Shown: positions 46,991-60,106 of the stretch, one piece after another
Position numbering within the stretch: position 1 is the stretch's first letter
Layout of the letters: the number at the start of each line of letters is the position of its first letter
Source of the DNA: Ridgeia piscesae
Taxonomy: Eukaryota; Annelida; Polychaeta; Sabellida; Siboglinidae
Reading direction: 5' to 3'
DNA length: 64,000 bases
Assembly: GCA_025642075.2 (NCBI GenBank)
Contig: JAODUO010000546.1
Location: forward strand, 297,501-361,500
The notes under the pieces: model-generated
What the model was told of the DNA's origin: nothing
Seen by the model: only the letters and a program-made list of their open reading frames with translations
Database searches by the model: none
Position numbers and translations under genes: made by a program

Positions 46991-48210
46991 GCGATGTGGA
47001 CACTATCATGATCATGAGTATGCTACCTCATGGCTACTATGTGGAGAAAGTCGTCCTGGTTGACCTAGATAATCTGGAATAAAATGTTGTGTTAATTACA
47101 TCTGTTGTGTTGTACTACTACTAGTAACTACCAGGCAGATAAACAGAACAGACACCACGTGACTTGTTAACGAAGTAAAGGGCAATTGTTAAAAATCGTG
47201 TGATCCGGATCATTCTATAGAACACAACGTAAAGAACAGGGTGAATTAATTTTCCACACACTTTGCAAGAACAGTTAATTTGGGAGGCTGGAATCATGTT
47301 CAACACCAGACTCAAGGAACACAGAAAGTTCGTATAAAACACATAAAAGGAAAAATACACGAGGAAACAAAAAGAACTATGACTAACTGAAATATATCTG
47401 CCTTCTCTCACCCGACAACAGGAAATGCATACCAGAACTAATACGGTTAAGAAAAACAAAAACAACTATTAATATGCGGATTCACAATTTGACTAATATC
47501 AGCGCAACAGGTCACATATGATAAGGTAAACTAAAAAGATAATCTGCCTTTGAATTGAATTCTATTTACATTGACGTGGCATATAAAACACAACAAAAAG
47601 GAACATGTATTAATACTGAATGGCAGGAATTCCGAGATGCATTTTTGCACACATTTGCAACAATATACATACTCCTAGTTTACATTGTCATGCTTAGTAC
47701 TCGCTCAATCAAAATTAAATGGTCCTTAATTTCGACATAAACGTGATGACGTAATATGTATGACAATAATATTACGTCATAGGTAACAGCTTAAATTTAA
47801 CAGTGCACTGGCTCTAGTATCCTTGTCAATAGGCCATGTAAGTCTCGCGCTCAAAAACGAGGTACTTGGGAGCAGGAAGTCCATTTTCCCCATGTTACAA
47901 TATAAGACTTTGTTTTATAAATTTTTGGGTAATAATCGGGCTATCCCCAAATAACCTCAAATAGCTATATTGTCCGATGGAAAAATACAAGGAAAAGCAG
48001 TGTGGCACTTTGCCTGTAAAATTGATCACGGAAATCATGCATTTTAATCGATTATTATGCTCGTTGCCATGGCATCGGTGGTGAACTTAGCGATCTTGAC
48101 AAGTAATGACGAATGCCATCTTTCGCGCAGTAGCACGTGTTTTGGGGCAAATGTGTAGATGTGTTATCATTATGTGCTTTTAGATAACTTGTCAGATATA
48201 ATCATATAAA
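46991..48210. other. Spacer between blocks A and B, no gene seen
   Basis: About 1.2 kb of unduplicated sequence. Short frames on both strands are unsupported. Confidence 0.45.
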
Positions 48211-49009
48211 TGCTTATCGAACTGTTGTGAAACCACAATGTACAGCAATATAAAATGCAAATCGCATAAAAGACACATGTACGGCCTAAAATCATTCATG
48301 TCATGCTATATGCGCAACGCAAATCGCTATAATGTCTATGACAGTGTGATAAATTCAATATTAAATCGGGCAGTTAATATCAGAAAGCTGTAATACAAGA
48401 TATTTATGATCTGATTTTCTTAGTATTCATCAGTCGGAAACTCAACTGCCATCCGTCGTTAGAATATTGTTATTGTGTCTTGTCCCATATCAGCTCCAAT
48501 CGCGCGGAGTCTCGCCATGTAACGTGACACAGGCTTTATAGCATCATCTTGTATGACTTTCATGGCATTCACAGCAAGGCAATATGTCAAAGTTCAAATA
48601 CAACACTAATACTCACTTACTAATACACTATATGTACTCAAATACAATTACGAATTACATCTGAATGATACATTTCATTTTGGCTAAAAGCATTCAATTT
48701 GGCATATCACTGACAGGTTCATTAGATAATGTCACTAATGATATACTACAGCTACGTCAGGATACCTCGCTTTCTTCATTAATCAGCTGTAGCAGTGCAT
48801 ATGTGTGTGTGGTGGGAGAACGCAGCACAATTCGTTTTTCACTCCACTCAGGTGTGATCTAATATGTGTTACATTTCATGTGGAATATTAACAATAATCT
48901 ATATTCTAAGATCATATTACATTGGAATCACGATTGCTTTTTAATATATTTTACTTATTCCACACGTATCTATTCTGGACGGTGTTAGCCTTGTATAACT
49001 ACTGCATAC

Positions 49010-52000
49010 TTAGCCTGGACGCATCAGAGGGCACGGGAGTGCTGAAAATCAAGGATTCAGATCCCCTGGACTATGTGCACAACACACACGAGGCTGTACA
49101 AGCGAAGAAACTAACTGATTGTACTGTGAAAGCCGAATACGCAGACGTGTTCCAGGGCCTGGGAAGGCTGAAGGACAGTTATTCCATCGAGATAGATGAA
49201 TCTGTAAGACCAGTGGTGCACGCACCGAGACGTGTACCCGTACCAGTGCGTGAAAAGGTACGCAAGAAACTTGACGAGCTAGAGAGTGATTGAGTATTGA
49301 CGCCAGTCACAGAGGAAATGGACTGGGTATCAAGTATGGTGATTGTCCAGAAACCAAGTATGGTGATTGTCCAGAAACCAAGCGGACAGATCAGGATATG
49401 CCTAAACACAAAATATCTTAATAGAGCAATCAAACGCGAGTACTACCCGATGCCAACCATCGAAGAGGTCAGGATTCGGCTGAAGAATGCAAGGCTTCAC
49501 TGTGTTAGACGCCAAGAACGGGTTTTGGCAAATCCCGCTGGATGAGAAGTCCAGTATGTTGACGTGTTTCAATGCGCCATTTTGTGGGTATCGGTGGCTG
49601 CGGATGCCTTTCGGGATAAACTCTGCACCCGAAATCTGGCAACGCACGATGAACCAATTTGTAAAAGGTCTGGCAGGCACAGAGGTGATCCACGATTACT
49701 TTCTAATAGTAGGTAGTTGCACAACTGACGAAGAGGCAGAGATAGACCACGACAAGAACCTGCGAGCGTTTTTGGATCGCGCTCGATAGCGCAATCTTCG
49801 ACTGACTGCAGAGAAGATGAAGCTGAAGATGACGGAAGTCCCGTACATTGGTCATCTACTCACAGGCGAAGGACTCCATATGGACCCGAAGAAAGTCGAA
49901 GCAATCGAGAAAAAGCCTGAGCCAGAGGACGCCAAAGCTGTTCAGAGACTGCTTGGCTCGGTGAACTATCTGGCAAAGTTCGTCCCACATCTGTCAGATA
50001 CACTCGAGCCCCTCAGACGACTCATGGACAAGGATACTGAGTGGTGTTGGTTGAACATACACCAGCAGGCTTTTGATCGCATGAAGAAAGCTCTCACGAG
50101 CACCCCGGTACTCCAGTACTATGACGTTAGAAACCGGTGTGCATCCAGTGCGATGCGTCAGACGGAGGTCTTGGAGCAGGGTTATTGCAGGACAGACTCC
50201 CAGTAGTGTATGCATCTAGTGCACTGACTGCCACTGAAAGGAACAATGCGCAAATCGAGGAGCTACTCGCTATCGTATTTGCCTGCAATAAGTTTGATCA
50301 ATATGTGTATGGAAGAGAGAATGTGCGTGTGCAGAGTGATCATAAGCCATTTGAAGTGATCTACAAGAAACTATTCGTGACGGCACCCAAGAGATTGCAA
50401 CGCATGCTATTGCGTCTCCAACGCTACAGTCTGGATGTGACATACACGCGTGGGTCAGAGATGTTCATCGCGGACACGTTAAGCCGTGCGTACATTCCGG
50501 GTGAACCAAATGTTCACGCTGTTGCACTCACAAAGACGGACATGACAGAGGGACTGTCGGTGTCTCCCAGGAGATAGGAAGAGCTGCGATCAGCCACCGC
50601 AAGTGACTGTGATCTCCAGAATCTGATGCAGGTGACTATGAAAGGCTGGCCTGCACAGTAGTCAGACAGCGACCTAGACGTCCGTGCGTATTACAGACAT
50701 GAACTGACCGTGCAGAATGGACTTGTGTTCAAAGACTGCAAGATCGTAGTGCCGACCAGCTTACGCAAGAACATCATCGCTCGCATCAGGGTATACAGGG
50801 ATGTAAACGTCTCGCCAAGGATGCTGTGTATTGGCCACTGATGAACCAAGAGATCACCGACTATGTGAGTCAGTGCAGTGTGTGCAACATGCATAGACCA
50901 GAACAGTGCAAGGAGCCCATGGTGCCTCATGACGTTCCAGGCATACCTTGAGCAAAGGTTGGTGCTGACTTGTTCGAGCTGCAGGGACAGCACTATCTAC
51001 TGTTGGTCGACTATTTCGCGTAATGGAGTGCCCGAAGTAGTGATGTCGGACAATGGTCCACAGTTGTCCTGCGGCGAGTTCAGAGAGTTCGCGCAGAGAT
51101 GGGACTTTTTGAGCATGTCCCGAGCAGTCCGAGATATCACCAGAGCAACGGCCAAGTTGAGCGAGCCATTGGGACGGTGAAGAACATCGTCAAGAAAGTG
51201 ATGGAGGATGGCAGCGACGGCCAGCTGGCGTTGTTGAACTTTAGAAACACTGTGCGTGAGGGTTACAGTGCATCCCCAGCACAGCTGGGGTTTTTTGTCG
51301 TAGATACCGAACACTGCTTCCAATTCAGCGGAGCAGACTGATTCCGAAACTTGTAGCTAACGTGTAATTGGGTAATACAACAAGTCAGCGCATCACCTGA
51401 ATCCGTTAGCACCAGGCGATGCGATTCGTATGAAGCTGCCCGGACAGGACACGTGGACGCTTGGAGAATGTACAAAGAAACTCTCCAACAGATCGTACGT
51501 GGTTCTCGTTCAAGGACACACGTACAGACGCAACCGACGTCATCTGCCTCTTGTATACGAGAATCTTCCGCTTCCCGACAGTGAGCGGTGGGAAATGAGG
51601 GCAAATCCGCTGCCACTAGAAGCTGGTCCGATGTCTCGTACAACACCTCGTGCAGAAACAAGAATGCCGACGTCAGAGTTACCACCAAGCGAAGTGCCAA
51701 TGCCGATACAAGGTACACCACCGCGACGTGTGGACTCGACATCAGTGCGCAAAGGCACACGTACCAGGAACAACAGCGTACTTGGCAGACTATCAGTAAA
51801 GCAGTTAACTTTCCTAATGTGAATAGATCTATCCTAGTTCACACGAATTTGCACATTGACATTTGTAAAAAGGAAAGGGATGTAACGTTATTGCGTTGGC
51901 TTGTTGTTGTGCTACTGATGGCGTGGTCGCGTGAAAGCCACAGTGTATGAAGTGTATAATGAACTCCATAAAGCGTTCTCATGTACAGTTATTGAATAGA

Positions 52001-52019
52001 CGAAGCGAAGAACGTCACA
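49010..52019 (+). mobile_element. Ty3/gypsy LTR retrotransposon remnant (5' part lost)
   Basis: The pol gene is in several broken frames: the spacer before RT (49020-49290); RT with YPMPTIEE, FTVLDAKNGFWQ, LRMPFGINSAPE and the altered active-site segment HDYFLIVG (49300-49790); the RT end (YIGHLL, LLGSVNYLAKFVP); RNase H (CDASDGGLGAGL, LAIVFAC, SDHKPFEV); then integrase with a zinc-finger-like CSVC segment, SDNGPQ and SSPRYHQSNGQVERA. Stops and frameshifts interrupt at about 49292, 49787, 50200, 50660, 50950 and 51020. Gag, protease and the 5' LTR are missing. Homology to block A stops at about 49007 and resumes at 52020, which defines the insertion. Confidence 0.85.
51881..52019 (+). repeat. 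Probable 3' LTR of the gypsy remnant
   Basis: A purine-rich tract (AAAAAGGAAAGGGA, 51867-51880) immediately precedes TGTAACG. The segment ends CACA at 52019, exactly where block A homology resumes. TG...CA ends, the polypurine tract and the outside boundary together support a short (~139 bp) LTR. The 5' LTR is absent, so it cannot be confirmed by pairing. Confidence 0.55.
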
Positions 52020-52079
52020 CCCCTCTCCACCAACAATCATGATTACTTGTTTACATGTTGAAAATTAAATACTTATTAA

Positions 52080-53455
52080 CACGGGCGTCGATCGGTGGGG
52101 GACGGGGGGACGCCCCCCCACTTTTCAGCGTGGAGGGACGCATAGGAATTGCCCCCCCCCCACTTTTCAGTTCAGAAAAATTGCGAGGCATATAGTCTGA
52201 CTCACCACTCCTCTCTCTTAAAAGCCGCTACACATGACTAGCTAGACAACAAACTCGCGATATGAAGTTCCGACCACCCATTACAAAATCGACTAGATAA
52301 ATTGCTTGGCTGGACCTACCCACAGCGCGCAACTTGATCTTACTTTAGTAAATAATCATCATGCCGGGCTCTATCAGTCTGCAACCTTGTGTTGATATTA
52401 TTTAATTATAGGTTCTAGCCATCATGCACACTGTAAATGATGAAATTTTTATTGCACTTTCACCCCTCGCCTGCTTGATGCTTATGGCCTACGACAGGAA
52501 CGGCGCATTTCTGCACTTTGTGTAACTTTTTCCCAATTGAGTGATGACAAATTTCTTTGCCAAAATGTTGGATTGGAAAGTTTTACACAGCATGGGCGTC
52601 GATCGGTGGGGGATGAGGTTGACGCGTCCCCCCACTTTTCAGCCTGAGGGGGTCAGCATAGGAAATGTCCTCACACTTTTCAGTTCATACAACAAATGTA
52701 AAGGCATATATACCGAGACTGATCACTCCCCTTTCTTATAAACTCTAAATCGGTATAGTAGTAAAATTAATAAAAATTATACGAGTTCAGATATAAACTT
52801 CCTACTACCTAGTGGAAAATCACTAGATAAATTGCTTGGTTGGCCGCAGCCCGCAACTTGATCTTAGTTCAGTAAATATTCATCATGCCGGACTCTGTCA
52901 TTGTGCACCCTTGTGTTGATATATTAATAGGCATTAGCCATCAAACACATTATAGATTATTTATTTTTGTTTGCCACCCCTTGCCACCCTTGCCACCTTT
53001 GATGGCATTAGCCATCAAACACATTATAGATTATTCATTTTTGTTTGCCACCCCTTGCCACCCCTTGGATTGCAGCCTGGTCGTCCTGCCCTGGTGGATA
53101 TTTATATCGCCTACGGCGGAACCAGCGGATTCCTGCACTTGTGTAATTTGATCTCATTTTGAGTGATGATAAATTTCTTTGCCAACAGGTGGGTTAGGGA
53201 AGTCCCACACAGGCACCCCTGTAACCTCTGCATCGTGTCATTCTATAAATCAGGCAGGCAGTGTTGGGTCCAATGTCTACTCCCCAAATTTCCAGTGATT
53301 GGGGCGGGCCATGGCCCTTCTTCAAATATATATGTTGCCAACATAACTACTTTAAATAGCAGAACATAAAAGCCTTTGTTTATTTTAGAATTAGCTTCAG
53401 ACCGACAAAGAATTGTTTTATATTTACAACAACAAAATGTTATATGTATTTCTGG

Positions 53456-53506
<51 letters not shown>

Positions 53507-53550
53507 ATATATATATATATATATATTGACCTGAAATACATATAATTATT

Positions 53551-53581
<31 letters not shown>

Positions 53582-53690
53582 ATGTCATATAATATATATA
53601 TAATATATATATATAATATAATATATTTTAATATGTCATATATATTATACATAAAAAATAAACATGTATATATATATATATCATACATAC

Positions 53691-53724
<34 letters not shown>

Positions 53725-53760
53725 TAATATATATATATATATATGTTTGTTTATTTATAA

Positions 53761-53816
<56 letters not shown>

Positions 53817-53853
53817 AATATGTCATATAATATATATATATTATGACATATTA

Positions 53854-53948
<95 letters not shown>

Positions 53949-54015
53949 TATATATGTGTGTGTGTATAAATTGGTCCCCCGTCCCCCCACTTTAAAAACC
54001 GGATCGACGTCCCTG
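52080..54015. mobile_element. Non-autonomous hAT-like element with 8-bp target duplication
   Basis: Flanked by CTTATTAA on both sides (52072-52079 and 54016-54023). The ends are inverted: CACGGGCGTCGATCGG at the left, and CAGGGACGTCGATCCGG as the complement of the right. An 8-bp duplication and CAGGG-type ends are typical of hAT elements. There is no transposase. The interior holds a ~510-bp direct duplication (52080 onward and 52591 onward, each starting GGGCGTCGATCGGTGGGGGA), a further short duplication near 52930-53060, and long TA tracts. Block A has the empty site at about 35220. Confidence 0.88.
53456..53958 (+). repeat. Long compound (TA)n tract
   Basis: About 500 bp of TA repeats broken by short segments such as AATATGTCATATA, inside the hAT-like element. 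The open frames with Ile-Tyr repeats are artefacts. Confidence 0.95.
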
Positions 54016-54388
54016 CTTATTAATTTTACCTGTCATGTTTCAGATGTCGTCGAGCCAAGAGGTATCTATTACTGCATTAGTCTTGATTGGCACAATCAAA
54101 TCTTCGTAGCACGGCTAACTAACTTAAATGAAACATGGATTGATTATTTCTTGCATTCAACGGAGTACTGTAGTTAGCTTGAGTGATAAAGGCACTCTTT
54201 GGAAAATTTACTTCGCGTATAGGTATGTTTACAAGTGTGGTCGATGTTGTCCAGTCGCCGCTGGGCGTGTCACCCGTGTGTTGTGTGCTCGGAATACCTA
54301 CAGCTACAACACTGACAGTGCCGTAGTCATCTCCTTGCCGTAATTGGTCGACTGTTTGCATGGGTTGGCTAGGATTATTCTGTTATAT

Positions 54389-54768
54389 GCGAAGAGAACG
54401 TTATCTCGACATTACGACATAACTTCGCAGAAGACGTCAGAAGATAGTCTGCACGTTGGAAAACATTGCATGAATCTATATGAGCAAACAACTTACAACG
54501 ATTACACCAATCCACATTCTATCTGACAACAGTAGGTTCACGCGTAGCACGCGTCAAGGCACGAAGAACTACAACAGTGCGTCATGAAAATGTCCTCAGC
54601 TCAATCGGATTCTACTAATTGTTGAAGAATAACTCTTGGAGTGATATGGAGTAAGTATTTCACTGTTGTCAACAGAATTGTACTTCTAATCGAACGACCA
54701 CATGTGAAATACTGTTCTGTGGCAGTCGCTGTATCTCTTCGCAATCGTGTTGCTGATCATCGGCCAAG
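54389..54768 (+). promoter_or_regulatory. Highly conserved 380-bp 5' flank of GPCR-B
   Basis: The partner of 35542-35921: identical length and only about five differences. It carries the same CRE-like AGACGTCAGA and CACGCGT repeat. Likely the promoter and 5' UTR of GPCR-B. Confidence 0.55.
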
Positions 54769-55824
54769 ATGGAACCACTTATCACGCCAAGTTCGTCGAA
54801 TCACCTGTTCAGCGAGACTCTCCAACTGCAAGTGCTCAGTGATTCTTCAATGAACTCCACCATGCTATCTGAGATTTTCACAGGCAGCGGTGCCGTCAAC
54901 GTTCACACCACCGCCTGGTTTCCAATTAAAAATTTAGCAGGATTTCTTCTTTGCGTTATGGGAATACCAGGCAACTTGTTAGTGGTTGCTGTATACAGCT
55001 GGAAGACGTCAACTTCTACCAGAGTGTACATGTTAGCACTGGCCGTTGCTGATTTGGTGGTTTGTATCACTGGGGTTGTCTGGACAACAGTCGAGTTTAA
55101 TTCCATCAGTAAAGAAATTGCCAAATGGTGCCTGCACATGTCGCTTGCATTCTCTACACTGCTTCTTTCGTTTGTGTCGATCGAACGTCTAATGGCGATC
55201 CGACGTCCTCACTCGTTCAGTCTAAGTCCGCGACGGGCGAAGTGGGCGCTCGTGGTCATTGCTCTTATGGGCGCGTTTTGCGCTTTTGTACTTTCAGTAG
55301 CACGCGTCAAAGACTACGAATTGTTGACTCGTATCTTTACGGCATCTGTCACCATATCAAGTGTCGTAGTTATGATCGGATGCTACTCCGTCATGGCAAT
55401 GACAATGCTAATGAAGGCCCGAGCTGCCCATCGGAATACTGGCGTTGCCACTGGGACACCTCTTCATGGATCTGCTCCCGTTACTACTGTAACAATGGAA
55501 CTAAATAAAGTAATACCACCGAGTGATTTTACTTCACGTAAGATCTACCCGGAATCAGTTGTTAAATCGATAACCGTGAAGCCGACTAAAACCTACAAAG
55601 GTGTGTCGTTATTATTTATAATTACCGCAGTGTTTATCGCCTGCTGGATGTCACAGTGGCTGTCTGACATCGGTTTTCGGATCCCGTCAACGGCCAAACG
55701 TATGTATATCCTCAACTCCGTCGTCAACCCGTTCATCTACAGCGCTGTGAGCGGGATGTTTCGTGACGACGTCCGACAGTTTTGTAGGGCGATGCGCTCC
55801 AAGTTGGGTAGTTTCTGTCAATAA
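54769..55824 (+). CDS. Class A orphan GPCR, single exon (GPCR-B)
   Basis: 351 residues, collinear with GPCR-A without gaps. It keeps both N-terminal glycosylation regions (NST at 29; the first site is changed to SDS), GN in TM1, LAVAD in TM2, Cys121, ERL, the cysteine-free short ECL2, CWMS in TM6, and NSVVNPFIY. By eye there are about 37 amino-acid differences from GPCR-A but only about 18 silent changes. They cluster in the N-terminus, TM1-TM3 and ICL3; the segment from SFVSIERL through SPRRAKWALV is unchanged. The frame is intact, so the gene is probably functional. Duplication of the 13.5-kb block created the pair. Confidence 0.9.
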   Translation: MEPLITPSSSNHLFSETLQLQVLSDSSMNSTMLSEIFTGSGAVNVHTTAWFPIKNLAGFLLCVMGIPGNLLVVAVYSWKTSTSTRVYMLALAVADLVVCITGVVWTTVEFNSISKEIAKWCLHMSLAFSTLLLSFVSIERLMAIRRPHSFSLSPRRAKWALVVIALMGAFCAFVLSVARVKDYELLTRIFTASVTISSVVVMIGCYSVMAMTMLMKARAAHRNTGVATGTPLHGSAPVTTVTMELNKVIPPSDFTSRKIYPESVVKSITVKPTKTYKGVSLLFIITAVFIACWMSQWLSDIGFRIPSTAKRMYILNSVVNPFIYSAVSGMFRDDVRQFCRAMRSKLGSFCQ

Positions 55825-56792
55825 GGTGTATTATGTAATTTTAATAATATAACTATATCGCTCTTTTAATCCCCCACAAAACATATATCATATGGTGTCG
55901 TTTATGACTATGCTTTAAATTCCTGTCATTAATATATGTCGGTATTTATTAATGTCTATATGTCTTAGCTAGGTTAGATACTGTGTAATTAGTATGCATC
56001 TTAGAACGATATGATTTTCAATAAGAAAAAACATACTTCATCCAGTAATGCTGGTGCTTATTTTACTTATCCGAGTGTGAAGAAATCATTATTCGTTAAG
56101 GTTGACGCGTGCAACTTGAATATTACGCATGTGGTTTGTATGTAGTGTTCTGTCGAATGTTTTGAATAACATTGTACCGAATAAAATTATATCTCACGGC
56201 AATGCTTCTGTGTTATTACTGATTTGAAGCGATATGCGACAAAAGGCTTACCAAGTGTGTTTTAATATTCGACCTACCGCCATCATTCAAAATTGTTTAC
56301 AGCTCTCAGTTTCCGGACTGAGTTCTTTTCACAAACCTATCACCGTTTTCATCCTATGTTGTTATGCAGACGGTTAACACGATAGTTTGATATTCCTAAA
56401 TGAATGTGCTTCATTTGTGGCTGTCTCTCTTTCTTATGTACAACACTCGTCGACCGCTTATCTGATCGGCAAAAATACATTATCGGTAACCATTATACCA
56501 CTCCCCAGCTCATGTTTTTTAAACGTTCATGCGATGTTTTATTAGTTGATTGTCCAATATATGCAGAACTGAACACGCGTGGTCAAATACGTCACTGGTG
56601 TAAATAGTTATATCGAGGATTCTGAAGCTATAAGATCCTTGGTTATATGTTCTGGTCGGTCTCACCTGTATCTAACAATTATACTGCGCAATGTATCTAG
56701 GACCAGTCCGTTCAATTATTCATGTGTATATACGCATTAATATCACACGCGCAGATAAATATCGTAAATGTATGATAAATATGATGGTAGCT

Positions 56793-56856
<64 letters not shown>

Positions 56857-57300
56857 ATTATATATATTACAAAAATATCAAGATATATGAGATAGTTTAA
56901 TACATTAAGAAAATAACATAAATGGCTTTTGAATATTAATCATTAAAACATTATAACTATAATATTATAATAACAGTGACTGATTAAGTAAAAGAACAGT
57001 TATAAAATGTATATTCATAAAAACTGTCCTATAGCACAGTTCCTCATTGGCAGTAAACCAATATATTCATTCAAAACAGTTAGACTAAGATAGTAAATTT
57101 ATAAACCAAGATAAATTAATAATGTTAAGTTTAATTAATATATACAGTAACATAATCATGTAAAGACATTTTATATTCGAATAGTGCGTAAATATGTGTA
57201 ATCTGTAATGATAAAACGCAATTGTATGTATGTAATCCATTGTTATAGTTGACTTTGTTGACGAGATAAATGTGGCTGCATTAATAGTAACATCTGGTCG
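55825..57300. other. 3' flank of GPCR-B, no gene; (TA)n at 56798-56856
   Basis: No supported coding sequence. Candidate AATAAA at 56180 is distant from the stop. From about 56880 onward it matches 40460-40760 of block A. Confidence 0.5.
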
Positions 57301-57600
57301 CTCGAACGTCTACTGCCGATCCGACGTTCTCACTCGTTAAGTCCGAGTCCTCGACGGGCGAAGTGGGCGCTCGTGATCATTGCTCTTGTGGCCGCGATTA
57401 ATGCAATGGTACTTACAATAGCGCGCATCAAAGACTACGGGTTGATGATGCATGTGTTTATCATGTCTACCACAATGTCAAGTGTCGTAGTAATTATCGG
57501 TTGCTACCCGTTCGTGCAGGTAACATTGCTAACTTAATTAAGAACAGCTCACCAGAATGTTGACGTTGCCAATAAGACACCTCTCCCGGTATCTTCCAGT
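57301..57600 (+). pseudogene. GPCR fragment: end of TM3 to ICL3 (block B copy)
   Basis: It begins LERLLPIRRSHSL and continues through SPRRAKWALV, ARIKDYGLM and TM5 (VVVIIGCYP) to the same TAA found in the block A copy. It then resumes as RTAHQNV and TPLP and joins the LINE. The ERL signature is still visible here but not in block A. It is dead by truncation and shares all breakpoints with 40762-41030. Confidence 0.85.
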
Positions 57601-57604
57601 CGTA

Positions 57605-58990
57605 TTGTCAAAGCCTGCAGACTGCTACAAAAACGCACCCGTGCACTGAAGTCAGAAAGCTGGAAAAGAAGGCTGTCGAGCTGCAGAGAACTGTTGACAG
57701 AAACAACACGAAGGGCTTCTACAATGGACTGAAGGAAGTGTGGGGACCCAAGAAGAAGGGACCTGTTCACCTGAAATAAACATATGGAATGGAGACCTTC
57801 TCTGACAGCAAGAAAATTGTGGAAAGATGGAGTGAACACTTCCAGAAGCTACTCAACGTCCCTGGCGACATAGATCACGAAACTCTGTACAACATCCCAC
57901 AGCGCATTACCAAGACTTGCCTCGATGAGATTCCAACCATGGATGAGATGGCTAGAGCAATCGCCGGCCTGAAAGATGGCAAAGCACCTGGGGGAGATGG
58001 AATTCATACTGAAGTATGGAAGCACGGAGGAGACAATCTGTTCAGCAGACGGCACCAACTATCACGAATGCGTGGGAGGTGGGTTCTGTAACACAAGCAT
58101 GGAAGGATGCCAGCATTATATCCGTCTCGGTGATCAAACAGATTGTGGGAGCTATGGAAGAATCACACTTCTTTCCACCGCAGGCAAGACCTTCGCCAGG
58201 ATCCTCCTCAACATACTATCTACCCACATAACACCAGAGGTAGTTCCGGAGACACAATGTGGCTTTAGATGTAACCGGAGCACCGTGGATATGATATTTT
58301 GTTTCCGACAGCTACAATAAAAGTGCATTGAGCAGAACCGACCACTATACATGATATTTGTCGACTTCAGTAAGGCATTTGATATAGTTGGGAGGACCCA
58401 GCTATGGCAGCTACTTGGGAAATATGGATTTCCAGAGAAGTTCACAACTGTGATAGAGGCTCTACATACCGGAATGATGGCGATTGTTAGCATTAGAGGG
58501 CGAGTCTCTGAATCGTTCAGTGTTACAAATGGGGTCAAGCAAGGTTGTGTACTGGCCCCCACGCTCTTCTCTTTCTTCCTACCAGCAACGCTCAATGAGG
58601 CTTTCCGAGACATGGGGATAGCGTCTTCACACAATCCAGAAAGAGCGCTGACCTACTCAACGTCACACACTTCAGAGCGAAGACCAAGATTACTCGGATA
58701 CTGGTGAGTGCTATTCGCAGATGACAGTGCACTGGTTGCCCACTCTGCTGAAGAGATACAGAAAATAGTGGATGCTTCCTCCGATGCGTCATAGAAGTTC
58801 GGCCTGACGATTAACATCAAGAAGACCGAGGTGCTGTACCAACCCAACTCTACAAGAACCCGAGAGGAGGATATCATGGTTGATGGAAACAAGCTGAACT
58901 CTGTTCTGGAATTCACCTACCTCCGAAACACTATTTCAAGTAATGGATGCATTGACGGTGAAATATAGAGGGGTGGCCAAGGTTAGTGCA
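57605..58990 (+). mobile_element. LINE fragment (NGVKQGC-type RT), longer block B copy
   Basis: In shifting frames: the linker (DRNNTKGFYNGLKEVWGPKK), FSDSKKIVERWSEHFQKLLN, LKDGKAPGGDGIHTEVWKHG, DCGSYGRITLLSTAGKTFAR, QCGFRCNRSTVDMIF, FVDFSKAFDIVGR, NGVKQGCVLAPTLFS, LFADDSALVAHSAEE and IMVDGNKL with ISSNGCID. The order is right for a complete RT, but frameshifts and stops inactivate it, and the endonuclease is missing. It fuses directly to the GPCR pseudogene upstream. Confidence 0.82.
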
Positions 58991-58999
58991 TCTTTCGGC

Positions 59000-59345
59000 C
59001 GACTCTCAGTGGCTTGCACAGACAAAAGCATTGTGTTTTTGTTCCACAATTCATTTGTGTTTTGACTTTCGGTCTCATTTGCTGGTGGGGTAACCTCTCA
59101 GTCAAAAACAGAGACAAGATAAACGTAATATACACCATTTCCTGCAAGGTAGCTGGGTGCTATACACCTGATACCAGTATGGAGCAATTATACAAGTCTA
59201 GATAGAACATTGCAAATGGCAATGAAACTCTTATCTGACCCCACCCACTTCATACACGACCATTACGATCTTCTCCCCTCTGCAGAATGTCAACTGTAAA
59301 AACCCAACGTGTCCTTAAATCATTTATTCCATCCTCCATTAAATA
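59000..59345 (+). mobile_element. Rex1/L2-like LINE C-terminal fragment (block B)
   Basis: It encodes SVLTFGLICWWGN-like (VLTFGLICWWGN) and the tail before a 3' UTR, matching 43380-43765. In block B it starts abruptly after the other LINE (at about 58995); the RT part and the NTAN1 exon remnant present in block A are missing. Confidence 0.7.
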
Positions 59346-59892
59346 TTTCAACCAGCCATATACAATCAACCATTTACCGACATATCAGTTTCTACCATTG
59401 GCACTGCAATGTTGTTTTATCACATTTATTTAATTATCTTACAGTATTGTTTTTAGCATATTTATTCCAGTATTTGATCTATTTTTACAGCTATCCTTTA
59501 CATATTTATATACTTTATTTTACTGTATACATGCATTACTATGTGATGTTTAAAAAAAAGCAACTTGAAACATAGACACACGTTTGGTACAACATTACAG
59601 TCACTGAATTGTATAATATAAAATATGCATGAAATTGATTAATAAAAGTAGCTAAAATTAATATCTGACTTGATTATAATAAATATTTACTGTTCGGTTG
59701 CTGTCGTGTGTGATGGTTGCTATGAGCTAACAGCGCCCCAAAAACGACAGCAAGAACTAGGTAAAGTGGTGCCACCGTGTGGATTCTCGGTTATGAGAAA
59801 TACAGATGGTGTTTTTGTGTGTATATTTCCAACACATCATTCTTTTCTGCTACGTAATTAGTTTAGGAAGGGTGGATGATATATATATATAA
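59346..59892. other. Shared intergenic sequence
   Basis: Matches 43770-44335 of block A. No gene. Confidence 0.5.
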
Positions 59893-59933
59893 TAACATGG
59901 GTTAACGATAGCATTTATATATATATTATTTCG

Positions 59934-60001
<68 letters not shown>

Positions 60002-60031
60002 TAACCAAAATAATATATTATATTTTTGTTA

Positions 60032-60106
<75 letters not shown>

